Shown: positions 22,261 through 33,530 of the stretch, piece after piece | Position numbering within the stretch: position 1 is the stretch's first letter | Layout of the letters: each line of letters starts with the position of its first letter | The notes under the pieces: model-generated | Told to the model about the DNA's origin: nothing | Seen by the model: the letters and a program-made list of their open reading frames with translations, nothing else | The model's database searches: none | Position numbers and translations under genes: made by a program | NCBI GenBank assembly: GCA_038373865.1 | Contig: JAXGGA010000031.1 | Location: forward strand, 62,001-126,000 | From: Uloborus plumipes | Lineage: Eukaryota > Arthropoda > Arachnida > Araneae > Uloboridae | Reading direction: 5' to 3' | DNA length: 64,000 bases

Positions 22261-25200
22261 TGGGTCATTCCACGTCAGTTCACTCGGTCATGTAACCCAT
22301 GTCCTCGGATTTTGATAAAATTTGGTGTATTTATAATATTTTTATGGTGGTAAGTAGCCATATGAATTCTTTTGCCCATATGTGATCTGGTTTTTGTTTT
22401 ACAGGCCGTCAAACTTTTCAAAAAATTGCATTTTCTGTCAACCGCTAAGCTTAATCTGCATGTATACGTATCTCTTCAGTAAATTGTGACGGGTGAGGAA
22501 ATCATTCAATATTTCCAAAAATACTCAGATATGTTGCTGAAAGTATGAGAATTTAATTAAAAAAATACTTGAAATTTATATAATATAATTTTCTTTGAAT
22601 AAAATTTGCATAAACTACGACAAGCATTTTTTTTCTTGTGCAAAACATGAGTTTACTTAAGTGGTATTTCACGAAAAGGCGGAGGTCCTATTCAATAATG
22701 GAAGCATTCGAAATGAGCCTGAAGGTGTGTTCTATCATTGCAAAGAATAAAATTAGTGGTTTTTTTTCGTTTTCTCTTTGCTATTGCACAATATACACAT
22801 TTCAGTATCAAAATTTTTGAAAAAAAGTTCTAGTCATTTTCCTAACCTAAATTTCACTGAAAAGCATACATACCTTTATTTTTAAGAGTATTTACAGCCC
22901 TATTATGCTACTTAAAAATCATCTTAATCCCTTATTAAGCAGAAAGAAAAGTGAGAAATAATTTATGACTCCCAAATTCAGTTGTTAAGTTCAGCAAAAT
23001 ATCATATGTAGAAAAAAGATGTGCAAAACATGAATTTACTTTAGTAGCTTTTTATGAAGAGGCGGAGGTCATATTCAATAATAGAAGCATTCGAAATAAA
23101 CCTAAAGGTGTGTTCTATCATTGCAAAGAACAAAATTAGTGGCTTTTTTCGTTTTTTTTTTTTTTTTTTGCTATTGCACAATATACACATTTCAGTACCA
23201 ACATTTTTGAAAAAAGTTCTAGTCATTTTCCCAACTTAATTTTCAATATTTTTTGTGTAAAAGAAGCATTGTTCATGCTTTTGTAGCATAAAAACGTATT
23301 ATATTTAGTTTTAATGAATTATAATTGTATTGAATGTTCGAAGAAGAGATAGGATAGCATAATCTTTAAAGTAAAAATAATAATTAAAAATGTGAGTTTC
23401 TGAATATTATCGGATTGTTTGTCTTTGAAGTGTTTGTGTGATCCTGTTTTCAGCAAATTTAAGGAATATACTGTTTGATATTTTAACGCTCAACCTTCCT
23501 TGCATTTGCGCATGTATCAGGTCTCTTCTTATTTTATCAAAATATGGGTCATAGTGATAAGAGGGATAAAGAATGTGAGTGGGTTTTCTATTTTGGTTTG
23601 TTTGGTTTTCATTGGATTCGCTTATCAGGAAGGTTGGTTTGCGCTGATAAATAATAATAGGAGATAATTAAAAAGCTAGAGCCCCGACAGACATAATTCA
23701 ATAAAAATAAACTAGAAATTTCAGCATCCAGTTAAGAGCAAATACAGCTTTCGACACTTGCTATTGGAGTTTAAAAGAAAAAAATTGAAAATTTGCAAGT
23801 AAGTGACTAATCAAACAGTATATTGAAGCAAGACTATCTTTTACCTAAGAAAGGACTATTATCTTTACTATAACCAAGAAATGGTAAGATGTTAGATGAA
23901 ATAACTACGTCAAACGGTCCGTAACATAAGATTCTGGAAGATGTTACTATTCTCTTCAAAAGGAGATTGAATATGTACAAAATAAGTATTCCGAATATTT
24001 CATGATCACGCGACTTCAACAAGTACTGTCCGACGTCGGAAATGCAAGGAAGGTCGAGCGTTAAAATATCAAACAGTATATTCCTTAAATTTGCTGAAAA
24101 CAGCATCACACAAACACTTCAAAGACAAACAATCCGATAATATTCGGAAACTCATATTTTTCATTGTTATTTTTTCTTCAAAGATTGTGCTATCCTGTCT
24201 CTTCTTCGCACATTCAATACAATTATAAATCATTAAAAATAAATATAATACGTTTTTATGCTACAAAAGCATGAGCTATGCTTCTTTTACACAAAAAATA
24301 TTGAAAATTAAGTTAGGAAAATGACTAGAACTTTTTTCAAAAATGTTGGTACTGAAATGTATATATTGTGCAATAGCAAAAAAAAAAAAAAAAAACGAAA
24401 AAAGCCACTAATTTTGTTCTTTGCAATGATAGAACACACCTTTAGGTTTATTTCAAATGCTTCTAATATTAAATATGACCTCCGCCTCTTCATAAAAAGC
24501 TACTAAAGTGAATTAGTGTTTTGCACATCTTTTTTCTACATCTGATATTTTGCTGAACTTAACAACTGAATTTGGGAGTCATAAATTATTTCTCACTTTT
24601 CTTTCTGCTTAATAAGGAATTAAGATGATTTTTAAGTAGCATAATAGGGCTGTAAATACACTTAAAAATAAAGGTATGTTTGCTTTTCAGTGAAATTTAG
24701 GTTAGGAAAATGACTAGAACTTTTTTTCAAAAATTTTGATACTGAAATGTGTATATTGTGCAACAGCAACGAGAAAACGAAAAAAACCACTAATTTTATT
24801 CTTTACAATGATAGAACACACCTTCAGGCTCATTTCGAATGCTTCCATTATTGAATAGGACCTCCGCCTTTTCGTGAAATGCCACTTAAGTAAACTCATG
24901 TTTTGCACAAGAAAAAAAATGCTTGTCGTAGTTTATTCAAATTTTATTCAAACAAAATTATATTATATAAATTTCAAGTATTTTTTTATTAAATCCTCAT
25001 ACTTTCAGCAACATATCTGAGTATTTTTGGAAACATTGAAAAATTTCTGCACCCGTCACAATTTACTGAAGAGATACGTATACATGCAGATTAGGCTTAG
25101 CGTTTGACAGAAAATGCAATTTTTTGAAAAGTTTGACGGCCTGTAAAACAAAAACCAGCTCACATATGGTCAAAAGGAATTCATATGGTTACTTACCACC

Positions 25201-25293
25201 ATAAAAATATTAAATATACCAAATTTTATCAAAATCTGAGGACATGGGTTACAAAATCCCGTTTTCCTGGGTGATTTGACATGGATTGACCCA
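22261..25293. mobile_element. Large 3-kb inverted-repeat element with about 1.25-kb arms
   Basis: The left arm 22261-23507 and right arm 24040-25293 are diverged complements over almost their full length, around a 530-base spacer. The ends are tgggtcattcca and its near complement tggattgaccca. Each arm also contains an internal direct duplication of about 230 bases (22630-22850 with 23020-23245 on the left, mirrored at 24310-24535 and 24700-24910 on the right). No transposase is recognisable, and the paired short frames are mirror images of each other. The ends resemble terminal repeats of a non-autonomous DNA transposon, but I cannot name the superfamily and see no target duplication. Confidence 0.75.
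22630..23245. repeat. Direct duplication inside the left arm
   Basis: Both halves (22630-22850 and 23020-23245) carry gcaaaacatga, aggcggaggtc, attcaataat(g/a)gaagcattcgaaat, ggtgtgttctatcattgcaaaga and ctattgcacaatatacacatttcagta in order. The same pair appears inverted at 24310-24910, so the duplication predates or accompanied the arm inversion. Confidence 0.75.
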
Positions 25294-25930
25294 GTGCTAA
25301 TAGTTTTTTTGAAATATTGCCTTTAAGTGTTAAACTATTAGATTGGGAAAGCCAGGGGACTGTGTTTTTGCTGGTTAGATAATTTCTAGAAAAAAAATTG
25401 AATTGTTATTACTCCAAATACAATTGGGTTACAAAGTATTAATGCTTTACTTGTATTAAGAGCGATAATTACTTTATTACACTTTATTATTTTTAAAAAT
25501 ACTCGGTCCGGACAGCCATTTACGAATTTACAGAGAATCGCCCATAACTACTTTGACAAATACGAAGTGCATATTGTAAAAGCACTTATTTCATCGAGCC
25601 GTAATTTTCACAAAAATGAAAAAAAAGGGCGATTTCGCGAATTTTGTATTAACATCACCTAATATTCATTATACATATGATTTTCAAATGCTCGAAGCAT
25701 AAGGTTTCGCAATTACGACGGACTCGCAAAAATTTAAGCCTCGCGAAAATAAGAATGGGGAAGTTTCCGAAATTTCAAAAGTATTTTTTTTTCTGAAAGA
25801 ACATGCTTCAAAACAAAGGGAATTGACCCTTTTTTTATTTTTTGACACAGTTATATATTTTTATGAATTATTTTAACCGGTGCGCAGATGCTATTCCAAA
25901 AAAAAAAAAAAAAAAGAAAAAAAAAATCTG
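25294..25930. other. No gene recognised; CpG-containing patch
   Basis: A patch at about 25600-25770 has repeated tcgcga/tcgcaa words (gatttcgcgaatttt, actcgcaaaaatttaagcctcgcgaaaat), possibly the decayed end of a transposon. Otherwise AT-rich with an A-rich run near 25899-25926. Confidence 0.4.
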
Positions 25931-26075
25931 CGCATGACGTCAGTGGCGCACATAAGCGCGAAATCTAATTGGTTGTAGTGAGATGACGAAGGTCGTGACG
26001 TCACCGATTTCGTCGATTGGAGAGCTGTTCGGTGCACCACTGACGTCACAAAAACCACGCTCCGTTTTCAAGGTA
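25931..26075. promoter_or_regulatory. Cluster of three TGACGTCA (CRE-type) palindromes
   Basis: Perfect TGACGTCA octamers lie at 25935-25942, 25996-26003 and 26041-26048, within a locally GC- and CpG-richer segment. This octamer is the classical cAMP response element bound by CREB/ATF factors. The cluster may be a real enhancer or promoter, or a motif carried by an unrecognised repeat. No exon or transcription start was identified beside it. Confidence 0.35.
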
Positions 26076-27902
26076 GGGTATTTAAAAAAAATAATAATAA
26101 ATAAACTGTTGGGAAAATTAAAGTATTTTCCGGGCCCATGTTATTTTTTTATATCATTTTATCAATTTCAGTAACAAAAAGTAGTACTTTTGACTGAAGG
26201 AAACTCCCCCATTTTTACAGTATATGCTTTTAAAAAGAGCAATTTCTTTACAAGTTAATTTTTTAACGTAAATTAAGGTTGTGTCTTAAGATTTTAATGA
26301 AATGTAATTCATTATTGCTCATTTTTTCATTTTTGATTATCTTGAAAACTTACTTAATTTTGAATTAAATAAAATGCACTTTTTCGCGGGGAAGAAATTC
26401 GAGTTTTGTATGTCGCATTAATTGATGTTATGTGTATATTTTTTTTAAACTCACTGTTTGAAAATTAAAGACTGTCTAAGTGTCTTTCGACGCGGTAAAA
26501 AAAAATAAATAATTGTCCTATTTGTAAAAATTGCTGTGGCTATCCAGCATCACCAGAACACATTCTGAGTTGCATCGGACTTTTTAAGACTTTTTAATTT
26601 AACCTCCGATCCTCTCATTATAATCGACCTTTCAGCCGTCAACAGCCAGTTAGAGCTAATGTGACATAGCTGACATATTTCAGGTGTCTCACAGAGGATA
26701 TGTAACAGTTACCAGAATAATACCGGACTCAACAACTCAAGAATTAACTGAGATAATGGTTTAAAAATTCACAATAATACGTAGTTCATTGTAGCTCATT
26801 TGAAAAAAATCTATCCGAAGTGTAATCCTTTTAGCTCTGACGTTGTGAAGAAGAATGAATTAAATAAGTGTTTTCAAACAACATTACACGTTCTTTTAAG
26901 CCTCAGGTGTGGTACTGTCCGTCCATTAAAACCGAACCTAGCACTCGCGAACCATTCTACGTGAAAACTTTCGTAACTTAAAAAACTACGTACTTTCCAA
27001 AATTTTCAATTTAAAACTTGCATTTGCTATAGTTTTAACATATTCAACTAAACTATATATATTTCAAACTAGCATCGTTCTACGTTGTTTGATACGGCTC
27101 AAAATGCTTCCTATTATTCTTCCCCTTATTGTTATTTTGCCGATTACCCCTATTTTGGTAACATCAGAGAAAAACTGATGCATGCTTAAATACTCAGAAG
27201 GTTTTACCTAAGAAAATCAAACAGTACACAGTTTTGATTAAAACAAGTTACGTTGAAGCTGAGAGAAATCTCTCTGTAACGTTCAGAAGTAGCCATCAAT
27301 AAATCGCAGCAACAGTGTATAAATACGCCCTGAAAATGCACTATGTCAACAGAACTGACTACGAAAATAAAATATATTCTTAATTTTGCGTCTTATTTTT
27401 TAAGCTGTAAAATTGCTTGAATATTTTTTCTATGTTGAAAAGTTCATATGAAAACAGTTTTATTGTAAGAAAAGCATCGCGCTACTATTATATCAAAAAC
27501 ACAAAAGTGTGTATGAACATATAAAATAATCTTTAACTTAAACAAGTCCCTTCATTTTGCCGAAAGCACAATCTTTTGTTTGGAAAACAAAGCACGCTTG
27601 AATAAACATTCAGTAACAAATATTACAAAAAAACTAATCTTAAAAGTAGGTAAAATAAGTTTACTGCAGTTTAAAATGCAAATGATTTTCCGAAAGAAGA
27701 GTATTTCAATTAAACCTGAGACATTGACTAAATGCATTTAAAACATATATAAATTGTTTAATTGTTAATTACTAAGTAATAGTCTATATCGCTGAATTTA
27801 TTTAAATTTTAGTCTTAAAATATTGTTAAAAACAGAAATATGTTTCGATTAACCCTATTCGATTATACCCATTTCGTTTTTCAAAACTAATATTAAGTTT
27901 AA
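26076..27902. other. No gene recognised
   Basis: AT-rich with a more complex patch at 26530-26720 that has no repeat partner in the window. Short frames only. Confidence 0.45.
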
Positions 27903-28674
27903 GGGGTCTAGTACCCTTTCGGTGAAGAAAATATGTCGAAAAATAGGTAAACTTAAAAGTGACTTGTTTCAAGATCTATTAGTTTTAATTTCATGACATT
28001 TTAACCAAATATGAATTCAACTCTATTAATCTTTTTGATTCCAAAATGTAAGTTATGGGTGTTTTTGAAGTTTTTACGCAATTATTTTAATAAAGTGAAA
28101 CTTTTTGTTTGCCGATAATTTAAAACATACTGCGTGCAGCATTACTCTTTTGTAAAACAAGATATCCACTTAATTTTTTTTTCTAGAGTAGAAAAATAAT
28201 GTATGTTTAAAATGACGAAGAATTAGATTGATTAAATACTCCTTACCCACAAAATAAAATTTTTAGATTAAAAATTCAAATTTTGATGCATTTTTAAAAA
28301 CTTTTTATCGCTACAATTTGAAAAGTTTCAACACAAGAAAAATTTTGGTTCATTAAATTAAGCATAATTAGTACATGAGCACTTGTATAAAGTTTCGTGC
28401 ACTTGAGATTATCCGTTTCCGAGAAATGCTGCGCGCAACGAGTAAAATTGTAGTTTCGAGAAAATCAACTTCAAAAGTCGGTTTTAAACATCTGTCATAA
28501 TGGTAAACAAATGCGATTTGCAAAATTCGGTTTCTGCTGTTTTCCTCATATCTTCCGTTCTACTGGGAATTTTATTACGGGGTTTGTCTTAAAATATTCC
28601 CATTATTTCAAAGTTCCAAAAAAAGTTAAATACAAAAAATCAATTTTTTGAACTCTTAAAGGGTACTAGACCCC
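27903..28674. mobile_element. Non-autonomous TTAA-target DNA transposon (MITE)
   Basis: Perfect 17-base terminal inverted repeats GGGGTCTAGTACCCTTT start at 27903 and end at 28674. TTAA lies directly outside both ends (27899-27902 and 28675-28678). A TTAA target duplication is typical of piggyBac and Kolobok-type elements; the ends alone do not decide between them. The 772-base interior has no transposase frame. Confidence 0.8.
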
Positions 28675-29258
28675 TTAAGTGCAACTTATAGTTTCCTTAA
28701 GTGGTAAAGTGGAATGTTTCGCACCCCAAAGTCAAAGAATTTGACATTTATACTGCTTAATAAGATAGGTGGGAGTAAAAGAAATGCACGCAGTTTTAGA
28801 TATTCCTCAATTTTGAGAGAATTCTTTATAAAATTTCCAACGATTGCACATGAATTTCACACATTAAGATGTTCACTTCATGCTATTTAACTCAGACTAA
28901 CAGGGGCATTTTTAACCGAAATATTGCACGCCCCCCCCCCCCAAAAAAACTTTCCTTTGCAAACTTTTACCACACGCAAGTATAAGTACGCAGGGTTATT
29001 AGTACTCGCGCGCGGGCGCAGCCCGTACTAATGCTCCACGACATGACAAATGTAGATTATTAATAACATTAGAATTGAAAATAATGAAAATTTGTTATTT
29101 TTAAATATGTTTTAATGCTGACAAATAAAAACAATAAAGCTTTAAGTGCCAAAAATAAACACAAACTAATTTTTATAAAAACAAGTCAATAATTACAATA
29201 ATCCGTAATTATTGAATAGAATTTTTTTCACCAAATGAAATCAAACCGTACACCAAAA
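28675..29258. other. No gene; C12 run and a GC-rich hairpin
   Basis: A 12-base C run at 28931-28942 and a strong hairpin near 28998-29028 (attagtac ... gtactaat around cgggcgcagcccg). The hairpin resembles those seen at Helitron 3' ends, but no CTRR terminus follows at the expected distance, so it is not called as one. Confidence 0.4.
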
Positions 29259-29490
29259 AGTGGCAGCCACCTTGTCTAGTATTCAGATGAGTCTGACCGA
29301 AAAGAGGAAGCCCCGGGCTCGAATCTCGGCTCGGGCATGGATGTTCTTTCATTCTCTCCTGTCATTTTCCTTTCTCTGTGTCAATGAGTGTATTGTAAAT
29401 GGCTGCCTGCGCTATGAGCGAGTCTTATTGCATGTGTTTTGAGCTAAATCGGATTTCCACTATAATGGTGCTCGTAAAAAGGGAAGCCGT
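29259..29490 (+). mobile_element. tRNA-derived SINE, family C, copy 1 (truncated)
   Basis: The head contains cttgtctag(t) and a B-box-like gggctcgaatctcgg (29315-29329). The body aligns with the split copy at 54936-55997: catggatgttctttc, a ttgtaaatgg/ctgtgaatgg segment, gcctgcgctatgagcgagtctta and cggatttc. Similarity ends near 29490, where unrelated sequence starting cagtggcggctc begins. Confidence 0.7.
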
Positions 29491-29642
29491 ACTCAGTGGC
29501 GGCTCTACGTCTTGCTGGGCCTTAGGCAAAAATATTTTACGCCCCTTCCCCACCACGCCCTCCCACAGAGCAGTAGGCAGGATCATGTCAGGAGAAGCGC
29601 CGTTTGCTGTAGGAAGCTTTTTGCCTCCCCTTAGCAAATATC

Positions 29643-29644
<2 letters not shown>

Positions 29645-29680
<36 letters not shown>
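29645..29680. repeat. A36 homopolymer
   Basis: An uninterrupted run of 36 A residues. It could be the tail of a retroposed sequence on the plus strand (between about 29495 and 29644), but no source element was recognised. Confidence 0.8.
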
Positions 29681-29684
<4 letters not shown>

Positions 29685-29869
29685 CTTTAAAATTAAAATT
29701 CATGATACCACCCCCGTTTTTAGCCTACTTTCCCATTAAATTAAGAAAAAAAAAACGAAAAAAGCATTAAAAGTGGCTTAATGCATCATAAAAATATCGC
29801 CAAATTAAAAAAAAAAAGTCCTTTATCAAATCAGTTTGATAAGATCAAATTACGTTTATTAAAAAAAAT

Positions 29870-30178
29870 CACATTCATTTATTCAATCACGTTCATTCCT
29901 TCAGTCGCGTTCAAACATGCAATCACTCAAGAACGTTCAATCGCATCATCACGTCCGTCCCATCAGTGACGTTCAATTACTCAATCACGTTCCATCACTC
30001 AATAACGTTCTATCACTCAATCACGTTCCTTTCATCAGTCACCTTCAATCGCTTAATCCCGTTCATTAAATCAACCGCGTCAAATCATCATTCACGTCCA
30101 TCGTATCAATCACGCTCATTCCATCAGTTACGTTCAATCACTCAATCACGTGCATTCCATCAGTCACATGCAATTGCG
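29870..30178. repeat. Degenerate minisatellite, period about 17-19 bases
   Basis: Around 17 imperfect units built on ttcaatcactcaatcacg / cgttcattccatcagt run through this segment. Long frames across it with repeating I-T-F and H-x-S-I-T-F peptides are products of the repeat and not a gene. Confidence 0.8.
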
Positions 30179-30209
30179 TTAAATCCAAATACAGAGAGTG
30201 TTTGATTAA

Positions 30210-31502
30210 CTTGTAATGGGGTGTATAGGAACAGCGGGGTCAATCGGAACAAAACTTCCCGACCGTGCAAAGAAATTCTTCATAAATATAATATTGGGTA
30301 TTTTTCGCCATGATTTTTTTTTAGAAAGGTAAGATCATAGGAAGTAGGAAAAAATTACTTTTGTCAATCTGGCAACGCTATTGGCTTCTAAGGAGGGTTG
30401 CACGTGGAATGCTAGAAAACATCACATTTTCATAGACTGCAAAACTTCATATGCAAGAACAAACCTTCTTATATTTGAAAACTAAGAGCGGTATGTTTCA
30501 ATTATACATGTATCTGAACAACAAAATACCTCATTAGAGTTTACATTTTTTATAAATTGTGTCATCAAAATGAAGAATTCTGAAAAATGCCATAGGGAAA
30601 AAATTTGCGGGGTGAATCGGAACACTTAGTTCTTTTGATCCAATTTAAACTTATTTGAAGGAAACTGTTTGAAAAATCAATATTCTAACCCCAATTCTTT
30701 TAATCAAGACTAGGACAAGGATTTATTTCTGTTTATGCCTTCTCGTGAGCAACTAAATCTTAGAATGACAAAAAAAAAAAATGCAGATTTCAAAAGATTT
30801 TTTCTCCAGGAGACTCCTTCTTACTAAAATACGAGGGGGAAAGTCACATAGACTTAATGTAGTAAAGTCCAGCACACAAACAGTGATGAATAAGAGAAAA
30901 ATATTTCAGGACAATCCCCGAAACCCAGAGATTTTAAGAAACTAAAGGAAAGGCAGAGTTCATCCCAGGAGATGCTATGAAAAAACTTAAGCCAAGTCAC
31001 AATTGCTAGTTTTAAGGACAAGTACATATTTGTGGACGACATGAGTGACTTCCATTCATGTTAAATCTTTGTATTTTAATTCAAAAGCATTTCTTAAAAT
31101 TAATTTTAATTTTTATGAGTTCAAAATTATTTTGAATTTTGACAAATTATAAACGTTTACTGGTATTGAAATTATACATTTATTTGACAGTAATTATCTG
31201 TTCTTATTCTCCCCCATCAATATTACTCATGTTTGTGAGACCTATTACAGGTTAAATTGAAAAAAATAAAAATTTTCACATGTGTTCCGATTGACCCCTA
31301 TCTGCGGGGTGATTCGGAACACCCCTAAATTCCTATATATATGAATAATAACTGTTCGAAATGTTCTGTCTTTGCTTGGAGTATCAAAAGTAAAGCAAGA
31401 CCGAAGTTTTTACCCAAAAAATCAAATTAAAAAAAAAATCTTTTAACTGCTTTTTTTACAATTAAAGCTGAAAAGTGTTCCGATTCACCCCATTTTACGG
31501 TA
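30210..31502. mobile_element. DNA transposon remnant with TACCGTAAAATGGGG-type ends, copy A
   Basis: The right end ttccgattcaccccatttta + cggta (31475-31502) is the complement of a diverged left end (taatggggtgtataggaac, 30213-30231). The word gggtgaatcggaac or its complement recurs inside near 30251, 30610, 31285 and 31315, giving a multi-repeat subterminal structure. Copy B lies at 51359-52354. No transposase frame was recognised. The superfamily is unknown; the outermost TA dinucleotide could be a target duplication. Confidence 0.6.
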
Positions 31503-31862
31503 TTCTTAATAAATCTTTTTAGTCATTAATAATGTCTCCTGATGTAAAGAATCGAAATAAATTTACACCAGTCTAAACACTATCTCAATTCGCATACAGT
31601 TCCTCAAGCGATCTCTTGATGACGCCATAAAATAGTTCAAAATCGTGATTTTTCCAAACGGCATAACTCGGTCAATTTTTGTCGTTGGAGCGTAATTTTT
31701 TTTTCACTTTAAAATGATAGACAGTCGAGAATGGTTTCCTAAATATGATTGCTACTAGAGGGCTGTCTAAAAAGTTAAATTTTGCAACTCTTTCAAAATT
31801 TGATTTAAAAAAATCATAGATCCAAATTTTCTTAATTTTTTCAAGATTTTTTAAATAGGAAC
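31503..31862. other. No gene recognised
   Basis: AT-rich spacer between two mobile elements; no repeat partner found. Confidence 0.5.
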
Positions 31863-32830
31863 TACACCCTTGTGCAAATTAATTGAAACAAGTTCGAAAA
31901 ATTGAGAAAACTAAGAAAATAACTATTTTGTTTAAATTTCTAAAAAATCAAAATATTTTATAACATAATACGATGTCTACAACTCTTTGTAAACATTTGG
32001 ACATGATTCGCAATGGAATCTATCAATTTTTTACGGTCATTTGTAATATGTGTGTCTATGAATTAGCGCAGTGATTAGCTTCTCCATAGTTGAACAGTCC
32101 TCATGCAATAGTCAATTTTTGCATATAGCCCAAAGATTCTCAATTGGATTGATATCAGCGGAACTCAAGCTATTTAGATGTCTCGATTTGGTTCTCAGAC
32201 ATGAATTTCTTGGTCATTTGGACGCATCGCAAGGGGCTAAATCCTGTTGGAAAAGTACCGTTTCAAGTGGGTATCGTTCCTTCAACACTAGTAAAGCATT
32301 TTATTTCCAGAACAGCAACAGATTTCTCAGAACATCATACCATCTACATCATACCATCAACATTCTTCAAGGAACCAGCCCCACTGTAATCTAGACAACC
32401 CCAAAACATCTTTTTAGAGTGATTTACAAATGTTTTCATGTGGCAAACCTGAATTCATTCACCTGAAGATCTCCGTACGTCTTGAGTTCGTTGACCTTGG
32501 ATAATGAAATGAATTTTGCCACTAAATAGTGGTCTCCTCCAATTTTCAGCTGCTCAATTCTTATATTTTAACACCCACAAAAAGCGATTTTTCTTCATTG
32601 GTGGAGTCAGAAGCTGTTTCTTCATAAAGCGATAGACTGGCCGACCGGTACAATTTCGTGCCTTTGAATAGTAGATAAGCTTCTGATTAGTGGAAATTGA
32701 TGATATGTAAAGGATTTAAGTATATCATCCATATTTTTACTAATTTTAGCATAATCGGTGAAGAATAATAGGAATGATTTTAAAATTCATGAAAAAATAC
32801 TTTGTTTCAATTAATTTGCACAAGGGTGTA
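31863..32830 (-). mobile_element. Deleted Tc1/mariner-like element, copy 1
   Basis: Perfect terminal inverted repeats TACACCCTTGTGCAAATTAA (continuing ttgaaac) start at 31863 and end at 32830; the TA at each edge is probably the target duplication. The minus strand contains the same degraded Tc1-type transposase sequence as 56183-57127, including blocks near the C-terminal I-E-N-L-W motif. At 968 bases it is shorter than a complete Tc1-like element (roughly 1.3-1.6 kb). Much of the N-terminal DNA-binding region is missing. Confidence 0.8.
32045..32740 (-). pseudogene. Tc1-like transposase remnant
   Basis: On the minus strand, scattered frames match Tc1-family transposase: an L-L-T-P-P-M-K-K-N-R-like block (about 32580-32630), a central Y-N-G/G-L-V-x-V-D-like block (about 32320-32420) and a region equivalent to S-P-D-I-N-P-I-E-N-L-W (about 32125-32160). 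Stops and frameshifts separate them. Plus-strand frames at 32071-32394 are shadows. Confidence 0.6.
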
Positions 32831-33165
32831 TAAACGGTTTAGAAATGAGCTATTGGGCCACGATTGGAGTGGACACCTGGTATAATGAGACAATTTCTTA
32901 GAATGTTTAACTTATTAAACAACACATCATTTACAAAAATTGTAGTTACCTCCCCCCTCCCTGATTCATTTCCCATATAAATATGTGTTATACCTATGTC
33001 GCCGAAGCATTCATAATAACTTCTTGGTCAATCTAGTACTAAAATATTAAGTCAAAAATTCTCATACTTTTCATTTTACCTCGAGCATCTCCTGCCCCTT
33101 TTTTTTAAACTCTTCACACCCCCCCCCCAATTGCCCCACTTTTCCTCCCACCACTTAGCCACCAA
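32831..33165. other. No gene recognised
   Basis: AT-rich with a C/T-rich patch and a C run at 33119-33128. Confidence 0.5.
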
Positions 33166-33530
33166 TAAGATGGTAAGGTAACAACAGCATGCAATTTGAA
33201 GCAATTTGCGTCAAATCCGCTGCTTGGCAAGTGCGGTATGCATTTGCTATTTAAATCGCCATATTAGACACTGATTGCATCTGCATAATTCGACCATCTC
33301 CTCATCAGATGGAGGGTAATATGTGGGAGTCCGTTAATCCCCTACTTCGCACTTCACGTGCCAAAGCTAATTAAACACACAATAGGGTCATTGCGCGGGG
33401 CTTCTGTATCTGGTTGCACACAATTGAACAATGCATAGCATGATGACCCTGGATATTACAAGAATGTCACTTTAATCCTGTTAGTGTACTTAGTTTATTA
33501 CTGTTACGGACTATGGAATTCATACGGATA
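33166..33530. promoter_or_regulatory. Non-repetitive block, possible regulatory DNA
   Basis: About 360 bases of mixed composition without homopolymers or repeats, containing words such as tgcaatttgaagcaatttg, tgcatttgctatttaaat, gctaattaaac and cacgtg. It contrasts with the AT-rich, slippage-prone surroundings. It is a candidate conserved non-coding element of an intronic or intergenic enhancer; conservation was not tested. Confidence 0.3.

Noticed and set aside
22638..24908. Four similar short frames beginning near M-K-R-R-R-S-Y or M-Q-N-M-S-L-L
   Set aside because: They are the duplicated and inverted blocks of one non-coding repeat; poly-T and poly-A runs create their K/F-rich parts.
28998..29028. 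Helitron 3' end
   Set aside because: The hairpin is strong, but no CTRR terminus lies within about 12 bases and no matching TC start was found.
29495..29680. hAT element end (cagtggcggctc) or retroposed gene with poly-A
   Set aside because: No second end, no target duplication and no recognisable source sequence; left as an open observation.
29870..30178. CRISPR array
   Set aside because: Units are contiguous and degenerate without unique spacers, and the sequence is eukaryotic.
29966..30205. 79-codon frame with repeated S-I-T-F peptide
   Set aside because: It is translation of a minisatellite; the units are imperfect and change frame outside this stretch.
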